Shown piece by piece: positions 15,065 to 23,267 of a stretch of 37,010 nucleotides of DNA; the stretch's first letter is position 1, and the number at the start of each line of letters is the position of its first letter. The notes beneath the pieces are model-generated. The model saw only the letters and a program-made list of their open reading frames with translations. It had not been told where the DNA came from and ran no database searches. The stretch is taken from positions 1 to 37,010 of the forward strand of contig JAFAVZ010000485.1 in the NCBI GenBank assembly GCA_019242175.1, read 5' to 3'. Source of the DNA: Acidobacteriota bacterium. GTDB lineage: Bacteria > Acidobacteriota > Thermoanaerobaculia > Gp7-AA8. A program made the translations under genes and the position numbers.

Positions 15065-16684
15065 ATGTCATCGCTTCCCACGTTGACGTTCAGCGGCATC
15101 GATCTCCTCACCATCGACAACAGTGCTCGCGCAGTGGTCGCTCTCCTCCCCGACGGCACCCGGCAACGCATCGCCCGCAACGTGGACGATGACGGCCGGC
15201 CGGTGATCATCCCTCCGCACCTCGCGTACGTGCGCTACGAGCTGGACGATCTCGATCCGGCGCGCGCGTCGGAGCAGCGGCAGCCGGATCTCGTGTTCCA
15301 GGCGCAGGGGAAGACCTTCGGCGTCTGCTTCCTCCGCCACGAGCGGGTGGAGGTGGAGGGGCCGTTCGAGTCGGACGACGTGACGTTCGAGAGCTCGCTC
15401 GTCGGGCCGTCGCCGCAGCCGACGTCGGCCGACCGGCTGACGTTCAACGAGTACGTGGTCGACTTCCTGGCCGCCTGCCCGGATCTCGATCCGGTCGACC
15501 GCCGGCTCGCCGATCCGACGACCGAGGAGTCGCAGCGGCTCAGCGGGTGGGTGCGCATGACGCGCGGCCATTTCGCGGCGAGCTACGTCGATCCGACCCA
15601 CATCTGGACGTTCGATCCGAACGCGCAACGCCAGCCGTTTTTCCAGCTCGCGCAGGAGGTGCCGGTGGCGTTCCGGATGCGCGAGAACAAGTTCTCGCTG
15701 CGCTTCTCGCCGCTGCTGCCGGCGGGCGATCCGGCGCCGAGCGCGTTGCATTTCGGGAAGATGGAAGGCGCGCGGCTGAACGTGCGCATCGGCAACGCGC
15801 CGCTCGACGCGATCCTCATGCAGGCCGAATGCATCGAGGAGAACGTCGACTATCACTTCGAGCTCTACTACGACCTCTATCCGCAGCGGCGGGACATGCC
15901 CCGGATTCCGCGCAAACGGATCGTGGGAAAGGAGCCGCACGCGTCGAATTGCCCGCTCGTGCGCGGTCAGTTCGGCGGCGGCGATCCTCCGGGATTGATC
16001 GCCGGCCAAACCGCGCGCGCCGCGCTCGGCAGCGGCTCGACGCCGATGATTGCCGCCACACCTTCTTTTGCCTCGCGCACGTTCGCCATCCACCTCGGCG
16101 TCGGCGGCGTCGACCCGCTCGCCGATCTCGCCGCGTGGCGCAACGTGACGGGGGGCTACGACCATCAGGTGATGCTGCCGAACCGCGCGGCGACGACCGG
16201 CGCGTTGCGCAAAGCGATCGATGATGCCGGCACGTGGCTGCGCGACGGCGGGCTTCTCTTCGTGACGTTCTCCGGTCACGCGGCCATCTATCCGCGGCTC
16301 TACGACCGGATGATCACCGCCGAGGAGCTGCGCGCGCTTTGGGCGAACTTCCAGGCCGGGGTGCGCATCGTGTTCCTCTCGGACAGCTGCCATTCCGGCG
16401 CCGCGCTGCCCCGCCGCGAAGTGCCCGCGGACGTGCTGCTGCTCGCCGCTTGCGACAGCAACGGCGTGGCTTACGAAGGCGCCGCCCGCGACGAGGCGTC
16501 GTTCTTCACGGCGATGATGAAACGCGCGATCGACGAACGCCGCGGCGCGACGCTACGGTCGCAGTTCGACCGCGCGTCTCTGCTCCTGCAGGAGACGATG
16601 CGCGGCCTGCCCGTGCGGCAGACGCCGAAGTGGAAAGTGGTGAGCGGGGACGAGATCGGCTTCGACCAACTGGTGATGTTCTAG
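15065..16684 (+). CDS. Caspase-like (C14 family) protease with large unknown N-terminal region
   Basis: A 539-residue protein starting at ATG 15065, 8 bases after an AGGAGG that begins inside the previous stop. There is no signal peptide or membrane segment, so it is cytoplasmic. Residues about 1-330 are not recognised; they hold a jelly-roll-like run of strands (YVRYELDDLDP, TFGVCFLRHERVEVEG, FRMRENKFSLRFSPLLP, EENVDYHFELYYDLYP). From about 340 it is a caspase-fold domain: FAIHLGVGGVDP (first strand), LLFVTFSGHA with catalytic His405, and RIVFLSDSCHSG with catalytic Cys442. LLLAACDSNGVAYE follows, as in metacaspases. It is third in the operon. Likely an effector or regulated protease; the substrate is unknown. 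Confidence 0.85.
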   Translation: MSSLPTLTFSGIDLLTIDNSARAVVALLPDGTRQRIARNVDDDGRPVIIPPHLAYVRYELDDLDPARASEQRQPDLVFQAQGKTFGVCFLRHERVEVEGPFESDDVTFESSLVGPSPQPTSADRLTFNEYVVDFLAACPDLDPVDRRLADPTTEESQRLSGWVRMTRGHFAASYVDPTHIWTFDPNAQRQPFFQLAQEVPVAFRMRENKFSLRFSPLLPAGDPAPSALHFGKMEGARLNVRIGNAPLDAILMQAECIEENVDYHFELYYDLYPQRRDMPRIPRKRIVGKEPHASNCPLVRGQFGGGDPPGLIAGQTARAALGSGSTPMIAATPSFASRTFAIHLGVGGVDPLADLAAWRNVTGGYDHQVMLPNRAATTGALRKAIDDAGTWLRDGGLLFVTFSGHAAIYPRLYDRMITAEELRALWANFQAGVRIVFLSDSCHSGAALPRREVPADVLLLAACDSNGVAYEGAARDEASFFTAMMKRAIDERRGATLRSQFDRASLLLQETMRGLPVRQTPKWKVVSGDEIGFDQLVMF

Positions 16685-16693
16685 GGAAAGAAA

Positions 16694-16759
16694 ACGTAGG
16701 GCCGGCTCTCCAGCCGGCCCAATGTCGATGCTGGGCCGGCTGGAGAGCCGGCCCTACGT
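16694..16759. repeat. Type C long palindrome, copy 2
   Basis: A perfect 26-bp inverted repeat, inside ACGT ends, with a 10-base loop ATGTCGATGC. The left arm starts GTAGGGCCGGCTCTCCAGCC and the right arm is its exact reverse complement. It begins 9 bases after the caspase-like gene and could serve as that operon's transcript end. The loop is the reverse complement of the loop of copy 3 at 30926, so those copies lie in opposite orientation. Confidence 0.9.
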
Positions 16760-16830
16760 TTCGATTCTTTTATCGCTGTTCCGGCCCGAACGGGTTCAAG
16801 CCCGCCTTACGTTTCTTCTGGCAATGACGT

Positions 16831-17265
16831 ACGTAGGGGCCGGCTTCAGCCGGCCCGGACGGGCTAAAGCCCGCCCCTACGTTTCTCGTGATGTACTGGC
16901 ATCGACGTACGTGGGGACCGGCTTCAGCCGGTCCCGGGACGGGCTGAAGCCCGTCCCCAGGTTCCGTGATGTCTTGCAATGAGGTATGTAGGGGCCGGCT
17001 TGAGCCGGCCCGGACGGGCTAAAAGCCCGCCCCTACATTTTTCCGCCAGAACGTACGTGGGGACCGGCTTGAGCCGGTCCCGGGACGGGCTGAAGCCCGT
17101 CCCCACGTTTTCCGTGATGTCTTGCAATGAGGTACGTAGGGGCCGGCTTCAGCCGGCCCGGACGGGCTAAAGCCCGCCCCTACGTTTCTCGTGATGTACT
17201 GGCATCGACGTACTTCGGGACCGGCTTCAGCCGGTCCCGGGACGGGCTGAAGCCCGTCCCCAGGT
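16831..17265. repeat. Tandem array of alternating A and B palindromic elements
   Basis: Six elements of 52-54 bp in the order A-B-A-B-A-B (A: 16831-16882, 16986-17038, 17134-17185; B: 16909-16962, 17055-17108, 17212-17265). Each has outer arms (A: ACGTAGGGGC / GCCCCTACGT; B: ACGTGGGGA / TCCCCAC or CAGGT) enclosing two small hairpins (CCGGCTTCAGCCGG and CGGGCTAAAGCCCG or CGGGCTGAAGCCCG), so each can fold as a three-way junction. The spacers repeat: A1-B1 and A3-B3 have the same spacer (TTCTCGTGATGTACTGGCAT), and B1-A2 and B2-A3 share another (CCGTGATGTCTTGCAATGAG). A decayed half element lies at about 16781-16813. The array ends 7 bases before the stop of the diguanylate cyclase gene. Confidence 0.9.
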
Positions 17266-17272
17266 TTCACAC

Positions 17273-18262
17273 TCACCGTTGTTCGAGGCGGTTCACGTCT
17301 GGCAGCGGCGTCATTCCGGCCTGCGTCTTGCGCCGGTCCTTCGCGCGGTACAGGCGCTTGTCCGCCGCCGCGACCAGCGCGCCGACGTCGCGCGTGGCGT
17401 CGGTCGCGGTCGTGATGCCGATCGACGCCGTGGCGCGGAGCACGCCCTGCGTCGTCGTCCAGCGCATCGCGGCGACGCTCTCGTGCAGCCGGTTCGCGAT
17501 CCGCCACGCCTCTTCCTCGTCCGTGTCGGGGAGGAGGAGCACGAACTCGTCGCCGCCGTAGCGGGCGATGAGATCGCCGTAGCGCGTCTCGCGTTTCAAA
17601 CAGCCGGCGACGTCGGCCAACAGGCGGTCGCCCATCAGATGGCCGTGCGTGTCGTTGATCCGTTTGAAGTCGTCGAGGTCGAAGAGCACGACGCTCAGCT
17701 TCCGGCCGGCGCTGAGGATTTCCTCGGCCGCGCGGAACAGCGCGCGCCGGTTCGCGATCCCGGTCAGCTCGTCGGTGTAGGCGAGGCGTTCCAGCTCCTC
17801 GTTCTCCACGTGCAGCCGCCGTTCGAGGTCGAGCCGGCGCGCCGCGGAACGGAGCTTGGCCACGATCTCCGACTCCGGCATCGTCTTCGTCAGGAAATCG
17901 TCGCAGCCGCCGTTGAGCGCGCGCAGCTTCGTCTCGAAGCCGTCGTTCGCCGTCAGCATGATGCTGTAGATGCCCGCCTCTTCCTGCTGGATGCGTTGCA
18001 CCAGCTCGATGCCGTCCATGTGCGGCATCGCCAGGTCGACGAGCAGGATCTCGATCTCCCGATCGTTCCGCACTGCGTCGACGGCCGACATACCGTCATA
18101 GGCGACGGTGACGTCGAAGCCCGCCCGGTGGAGGATCATCGCCAGGTACTTCAGATACGCATGGTCGTCGTCGACGGCGAGGATGCGAACCTTCGGGCCT
18201 TGGTCGCTGCCATCGTCCGATCGTCTTCGGCTGGGTTTGTCAGGGATTTCATTGTCCGCCAT
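17273..18262 (-). CDS. Response regulator with GGDEF diguanylate cyclase domain
   Basis: A 329-residue two-domain protein. An N-terminal receiver domain (about residues 25-140) has the acidic pocket (VDDDH), the phospho-acceptor Asp76 (LLVDLAMP) and the conserved Thr and Lys (LTAND, LTKTMP). A short coiled linker (LERRLHVENEELERLAYTDE) leads into a GGDEF domain with the intact active site GGDEF (236-240) and an allosteric RxxD inhibition site (RYGD, 227-230), exactly 5 residues before it. It should make cyclic di-GMP when phosphorylated and be product-inhibited. No histidine kinase is adjacent, so the cognate sensor is elsewhere. It is convergent with the caspase-like gene across the repeat array. 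The start ATG 18262 is clear, although the ribosome site is weak. Confidence 0.93.
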   Translation of the reverse strand: MADNEIPDKPSRRRSDDGSDQGPKVRILAVDDDHAYLKYLAMILHRAGFDVTVAYDGMSAVDAVRNDREIEILLVDLAMPHMDGIELVQRIQQEEAGIYSIMLTANDGFETKLRALNGGCDDFLTKTMPESEIVAKLRSAARRLDLERRLHVENEELERLAYTDELTGIANRRALFRAAEEILSAGRKLSVVLFDLDDFKRINDTHGHLMGDRLLADVAGCLKRETRYGDLIARYGGDEFVLLLPDTDEEEAWRIANRLHESVAAMRWTTTQGVLRATASIGITTATDATRDVGALVAAADKRLYRAKDRRKTQAGMTPLPDVNRLEQR

Positions 18263-18339
18263 GTCCGCTCCGTCCCAGCAGCAATCGCAGTGCCGGAGCG
18301 AGCAGTGGACGTGATCACCATCACACGATTTCTATGGAC

Positions 18340-20909
18340 TTATTGCGATGGCACATAAGTCGGGTCCTGCGTGTCTCCATCAATGACCGATCCGTAGGCG
18401 GTAATGCGTCCGCTTCCGCTGATGACCTCGACGGAAGCGCGGGCGTTGTAAGTGTCGGTTCCCGGACCCAGCAGTTGGGAAAGGATGCTCGTGAACTGCA
18501 GGAAACCGTTCGCCGGCAGGTCCGTCTCGAGCACGGGTGACACTTTCGAGTCGGGGAGAGTGACGATGATTCGCACCCGCGCCGGATTGCCGCTGAGCTC
18601 GGCAAGGCCGAGGTTTGAACGGAAGCTGCGGGATTGCTCGAGCTGGAGCACCTGCAGCGCGCGGTCGCCCAGGCCGACGCCTTCCGATGGGGAGACGGCG
18701 GGGATGAATTGTCCGAACGTCCCATTGTTCGCCGCGATGCTGTAGGTCCGGCCGGTCGCGACGAGCGACGTGTTGCCGTCGGTCGTCATCACGATCGAGC
18801 CGCCGGACGCCGTCGTACCAAAGAGCGTCGGCAGCACGTTGTCGACCGCTTTCACCTGGCCGGCGGGGATCGTGATCGGCGTCGCCGTTTTCGCCCCGGC
18901 CGTGTTGCCTTGCGGGTAGTACGTCAGGTTCACGGTCGCGGACGTCGCGCCGCCGTTGAAGATGCGGATGTCGGAGTGGAAGTTCGCCGCGCCATTATTG
19001 AGGTCGGCCATGCCTGGAAGGACGTAACGCGACGCGCTCACCGTCGACGCCTGCACCGGCATCACCGCGAGCGGATCGGTCGTCAGGTTGTCGAGGACCG
19101 ACGCGTAGGCGGTGATCGCGCGGTGTCGGAGGTGACGGCGATCTCGATGCGGCCATCGTCCAGCGTCGGGATACCGTTCACGGCGAGGAACGAGTTGATC
19201 TGCCGATGCTCGCCGGGCTGCAGACTGAAATCGACGCTCTTCAGCAACGTGCCGAGGTCGTCGAAGACGCGGATCACGCCGCTGGCCGGGGAGCCGGAGC
19301 CTTCGACGATGCCGAGGTTCGTGCGGAACTTCGACGATTGGGCAATTTGCTGGAGGGAGAGGACGGGCGTGCCGCCGGCCGAGCCGCCCGGCAAGGGCAC
19401 GAGGCCGCCGGCGTTCGACGCGAACTTGCTGAACGGCACCGCGGCGATGAACTGTCCGAACGTGCCGGTCGGCGTGCTCGCGTAGGTGCGGCTGGAGGCG
19501 AACGTGAGCGGCGAGGAGTTGTTCAGCGGGCGGATCTCCAGCACGCCGAAACCGGAGTCGCTCGGCTGGCCGGTCGCGCCGAAGCCGAAGAAGTCTTTGA
19601 CGATGTCGTTGAGCGCGATCGTCTGGCCCGGCGCGACGTTCAGCTCCGTCTTCCGCCCGACCTTCGTGCCGTCGTTGCCCGACGGCGTGAACGTGATTGC
19701 GTAGCGGATGTCCGCCGCGCCGCCGTTCGTCAGGCGCACATCCGACTGGAACGGACCGCTCGCGCCCTGCACGTGCGTCACGACCGGGATGATGAGTGCG
19801 TTGCCCGGCGGGATCGACTTGCCGCTTGGCTCGACCGGCGTCACGCGGCTGATCGTGATCGGCGTCTTCGCCAGCGACGCGCCGTTCGCCGTGACGTTCA
19901 ACGTGCCGGTGTTCGCTCCCGCCGGGAGACCGACGGGATTCGCCGACACCGTCACCGTCGTGCCGCCGGGCGGAATCGTTCCGGAGCTGGGCGTCACGGT
20001 AAGGAACGGCTTGTCCGTCGACGCCGTGAACGCGACGTCGAGCGCGGTCTTCGCCTGCGGCGCATCGATGTGCACCGGGATGCTCAGAACGGCGGACGAC
20101 GTCTCGGGGATGACGACGTCGATGGGGCTCTTCGACGAATACGTCTCGAGCGCCTGCACGACGGTGCTCGCCGTCGCGGAGAACGTTGTGTTCGTCGAGC
20201 CGCCGCAACTCGTCGCCCGGACGCGGTAGTAGTAAGTGGTCGTCGAGCCGACGGCGTGCACGAAACGCGCGCTTCGCTCGGTCGTGGTCGTGGTCGTGGG
20301 ATTCGCGAAGTCGGGAGTCGTCGACTCCTGGATCTCGTACGTCGCATTCGGCTGGGAGACTTCGCTCCAGCTCACGAAGTAGCCGACGTTCGACGGCGAC
20401 GCCGGCGGCGCCGAGATCGTCGGCGTGCAAGTCGGCACCTCGGCATTCTGGAACGCATAGACGAACGCCAACTCGTCGCCGGTCTCGAGGTCGTAAACGC
20501 CGGTGAGGCCGATGAGCGGCAACGTCTGCGCCGCGCCCTGGGCGATGGTGACGTCGAAGTTGGAGAAGAATTGCGCGCCGGCCGGCAGCAGCGCCTCGCC
20601 CGCGCAGATGCCGAACGCCCCCGATTCGCCGCCGCTCGGAACGTCGCCGGTGCCGAGACAGAAGTCCAAACCGAGGGACGTTTGGAAGTTGTGGATCTGG
20701 ACTTGGGATGTGGGCGCGGAGGCGAACACGCCGGCGATGAACTCGCCGCCGCACGACATGTTCCCGGCATTGAGCGTCGTCGTCGAGCACTTCGCCGTTC
20801 CGTTGCCATCGAAGCCGCTGCAGGACATCGAGATCTGCAGATTGCACGCGGCGCGGGCGGTGACGGGAAGGAGCAGAGAAAGCAGCAGCAGGCGATAGAT
20901 GCGGGCCAT
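18340..20909 (-). pseudogene. Large secreted Fn3/beta-sandwich repeat protein, broken by a single-base frameshift
   Basis: Two minus-strand frames together encode one protein of about 856 residues. The 5' part runs from ATG 20909 (signal peptide MARIYRLLLLSLLLPVTARA) through a Cys-containing domain, an Fn3-like domain (PSNVGYFVSWSEV... TTYYYRVRA), a BACON/Ig-like domain (FLTVTPSSGTIPPGGTTVTV) and a first beta-sandwich repeat, to GRIEIAVTSDT; it then shifts and stops at 19083. The 3' part continues in the next frame with AITAYASVLDNLTTDP and a complete second repeat ending YVPSQ at 18340. The break is at about 19116-19128, where one base appears to be missing in CACCGCGCGATC. Both halves are otherwise intact and of the same quality, so this is either a very recent mutation or a sequencing/assembly error. 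Likely a surface or secreted protein of unknown function. Confidence 0.8.
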
Positions 20910-21708
20910 GGCAACGGAAATTGTACTGGTGTACTCTCCGCGCACTTTGTCCCAGAGGAATCGGCTCCTGCCGTTCACCGGCGTCGTGCTCTTCATCGCA
21001 TTGTGGCAACTCGGCGTGGCGGTCTCCCGGAACACGCTGATTCCCGGCCCGCTCGCGGTCGCGAAAGGGATCGGCGAGCTCGCGGAGAAAGGGCTGCTGG
21101 TGCGCTATGTGGTCGCCTCGCTCTTTCGCGTGACGTGGGGCTATCTCGCAGCGCTCGCCATCGCCATCCCCCTCGGCATCGCCTTGGGGCTTTCCCGACG
21201 CGGGGAGATGGCGATCAATCCGATCCTGCAGGTGCTGCGGCCGATCTCGCCGCTGGCCTGGATCCCGATCGCAATCCTTTGGTTCGGCGTCGGCGACGTC
21301 TCGGCGATGTTCCTGATTTTCCTCGCGTCGCTGTTGCCGCTCACCGTGACGGCGCTGCACGCGGTGCACAACATCGACAACGTGCATCTCAGCGCCGGCC
21401 TCAATTTCGGGCTGTCGAAGGCGCAGCTGGTGAAGAGCGTGATCGTGCCGGCGATCCTGCCGCAGCTGATCGTCGGGATGCGCATCACGCTCGGCATCGC
21501 CTGGCTGGTCGTCGTCGCCGCCGAGATGATCGCCGTCAACTCCGGCCTCGGCTTTCTCATCGTCGATGCGCGCAACGCCGGTAATCGCTACGATCTCGTC
21601 GTGGCGGGCATGGTGCTGATCGGCATCGTCGGCGTGGGACTCGACGCGCTCATGCGCCGCCTGGAAAAACTCGACGCCGTACGCTGGGGCTACGCAGACG
21701 CCGCATGA
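20908..21708 (+). CDS. ABC transporter permease 1 (SsuC/TauC/NrtB type)
   Basis: A 266-residue inner-membrane permease of the sulfonate/nitrate/taurine importer family. It has about six hydrophobic helices, the pair RPISPLAWIPIAILWFGVGD typical of this group, and the coupling EAA-type loop (LNFGLSKAQLVKSVIVPAILPQ). The C-terminal stretch AAEMIAVNSGLGFLI is diagnostic. The start is uncertain: ATG 20908 overlaps the ATG of the divergent secreted protein by 2 bases, while GTG 20929 or TTG 20947 would give a protein beginning closer to the first helix, as in its paralogue at 22436. The stop overlaps the ATPase start (ATGA). It is first in a four-gene operon. The substrate is unknown. Confidence 0.88.
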   Translation: MATEIVLVYSPRTLSQRNRLLPFTGVVLFIALWQLGVAVSRNTLIPGPLAVAKGIGELAEKGLLVRYVVASLFRVTWGYLAALAIAIPLGIALGLSRRGEMAINPILQVLRPISPLAWIPIAILWFGVGDVSAMFLIFLASLLPLTVTALHAVHNIDNVHLSAGLNFGLSKAQLVKSVIVPAILPQLIVGMRITLGIAWLVVVAAEMIAVNSGLGFLIVDARNAGNRYDLVVAGMVLIGIVGVGLDALMRRLEKLDAVRWGYADAA

Positions 21709-22439
21709 AAGTTCAATTCCGCAACGTCAACATGTCCTTCGCCAGCACGCGCGTTCTGGAAGACGTCGATCTCGACGTCCGCGAAGGCGAGCTGGTTTGC
21801 ATCCTCGGTCCCTCCGGCTGCGGCAAGTCGACGCTGCTGAACATCGTCGGCGGTTTCCTCCAGCCGACGAGCGGCTCGGTGACGATCGACGGCGAGCCGG
21901 TGACCGGTCCCGATCCGCGCCGCATCTTCGTGTTCCAGGAGCGCGGCGTGTTTCCGTGGCTCACCGTCGAAGGCAACATCGGCTTCGGCCTGCACAAGCT
22001 GAGCGAGGCCGAGCAGCAGAAACGGATCGCGCATTACGTGAATCTCGTCGGCCTGCGCGGCTTCGAAAAGTCGTATCCGCGCGAGCTGTCGGGCGGCATG
22101 AAGCAGCGCCTCGAAGTCGCTCGCGCGCTCGCCGTCGATCCCGACGTGCTCTATCTCGACGAGCCGTTCGGCGCGCTCGACTCCATCACGCGCCTGCAGA
22201 TGCGCCGCGAGCTGTTGCGCATCTGGCAGGCGGAGAAGAAGACGATTCTCTTCGTGACGCACGACATCGAGGAGTCGGTGCAATTGGCCGACCGCGTCGT
22301 GGTGATGTCCACCCGGCCCGCGCGCATCCGGCGCGTCGTCGAGATCGACATCCCGCATCCCCGCGATCTCTCCTCGGCCCGCTACATCGAATTGCGCGAC
22401 TCGATCTTCGCCGAGATCGGCCTCGCGCATCAGGTATGA
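21705..22439 (+). CDS. ABC transporter ATP-binding protein (SsuB/TauB type)
   Basis: A 244-residue ATPase that powers the importer. All motifs are intact: Walker A GPSGCGKST (35-43), the Q-loop with VFQERGVFPW (76-85), signature LSGGMKQ (128-134), Walker B VLYLDEP (148-154), D-loop GALDS, and the switch His in FVTHD. The order and spacing, especially FQERGVFPWLTVEGN, are those of the nitrate/sulfonate/taurine group. It overlaps the upstream permease by 4 bases (ATGA) and the second permease by 4 bases, so the three are co-translated. Its start is fixed by that overlap. Confidence 0.95.
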   Translation: MKVQFRNVNMSFASTRVLEDVDLDVREGELVCILGPSGCGKSTLLNIVGGFLQPTSGSVTIDGEPVTGPDPRRIFVFQERGVFPWLTVEGNIGFGLHKLSEAEQQKRIAHYVNLVGLRGFEKSYPRELSGGMKQRLEVARALAVDPDVLYLDEPFGALDSITRLQMRRELLRIWQAEKKTILFVTHDIEESVQLADRVVVMSTRPARIRRVVEIDIPHPRDLSSARYIELRDSIFAEIGLAHQV

Positions 22440-23185
22440 GGCGCTACGTCTATCCGCTGCTCACCGCGTTGGCGCTCATCGCGGCCTGGTGGCTCGCCGT
22501 GCGCTACACGCACACGAAGATTTTCCCTTCGCCGCTGGACGTCGTCCGCGGCCTGGGCAAGCTCGCGGAGAAGAAACTGCTCTGGGCTTACATCGGCGAC
22601 TCGCTGTTCCGCGCGCTCACCGGTTATCTGATCGCCGTCCTGCTCGGCGTCCCCACGGGCATCGCGCTCGGCTGGTGGTCAGCGCTGGCGCGGGCGACGA
22701 ATCCGTTGATCCAAATGCTTCGCCCGATCTCGCCGCTCGCGTGGATGCCGCTCGCGGTGATCTGGTTCGGCGTGAGCAACGTCGCGCCGATCTTCCTCAT
22801 CTTCCTCGCGTCGTTTTTCCCGGTCGTGCTGGCGACGATGAACGGCGTGCGCAACGTGCCGCCGATGTATCTCCAGGCCGGCCGCAACTTCGGCCTCACG
22901 ACGCCACGCCTGCTGACGCGCGTGGTGTTGCCGGCGATTCTCCCGGCGACGCTCGTCGGCTTGCGGATCGCGTTCGGCGTCGCCTGGCTCGTCCTCGTCG
23001 CCGCCGAGATGATCGCCGTCGACTCCGGCCTTGGCTATCTCATCATCGACGCGCGCAACGCCGGGAAACGCTACGATCTCGTGGTCGGCGGCATGCTGCT
23101 CATCGGAACGATCGGCCTGTTGCTCGATTGGCTGATTCGGAGGACGGAGAAGCTGCCGATGGTGAAGTGGGGATTCCGCGAGTGA
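22436..23185 (+). CDS. ABC transporter permease 2 (SsuC/TauC/NrtB type)
   Basis: A 249-residue permease, a clear paralogue of the first one. The two share RPISPLAW(I/M)P, the loop with GLxxxxLxxxxxxPAILP, AAEMIAVDSGLGYLI and DARNAG(N/K)RYDLVV. Start ATG 22436 overlaps the stop of the ATPase gene (ATGA). Two different permeases in one operon suggest that they form a heterodimer around the single ATPase, whereas the usual member of this family has a permease homodimer. A large hairpin immediately follows the stop. Confidence 0.94.
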   Translation: MRRYVYPLLTALALIAAWWLAVRYTHTKIFPSPLDVVRGLGKLAEKKLLWAYIGDSLFRALTGYLIAVLLGVPTGIALGWWSALARATNPLIQMLRPISPLAWMPLAVIWFGVSNVAPIFLIFLASFFPVVLATMNGVRNVPPMYLQAGRNFGLTTPRLLTRVVLPAILPATLVGLRIAFGVAWLVLVAAEMIAVDSGLGYLIIDARNAGKRYDLVVGGMLLIGTIGLLLDWLIRRTEKLPMVKWGFRE

Positions 23186-23252
23186 GTTGCTGGTTACTGG
23201 TTGCTGGTTACTCGTGCTTTTTCGTTTCTACCAGCAACCAGTAACCAGCAAC
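23186..23252. repeat. Long inverted repeat inside the ABC operon
   Basis: Two 22-base arms, 23186-23207 and 23231-23252, are perfect reverse complements, separated by a 23-base loop. The arm is itself a tandem of two similar 11-base words (GTTGCTGGTTA, CTGGTTGCTGG). The repeat is in the only gap of the operon, right after the second permease stop and 15 bases before the substrate-binding gene. A similar motif (GAGTAACTGGT) trails the second arm, so the element may once have been longer. It is not followed by a T-run. Confidence 0.9.
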
Positions 23253-23267
23253 GAGTAACTGGTCCTT

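Noticed and set aside
16831-17265. Possible CRISPR or tRNA cluster because of regularly spaced foldable elements
   Set aside because: Spacers repeat rather than differ, the elements are 52-54 bp palindromes without tRNA arms, T-loop or CCA, and no cas genes are near.
16681-17272. Insertion sequence or transposon explaining the repeat cluster
   Set aside because: There is no transposase frame, no terminal inverted repeats around a larger unit and no visible target duplication.
18340-21387. A single minus-strand frame of about 1000 residues starting near 21387
   Set aside because: Its first two thirds are Arg/His-rich antisense or out-of-frame sequence across the permease and the real secreted gene; only its last ~260 residues (from about 19125) are real coding sequence.
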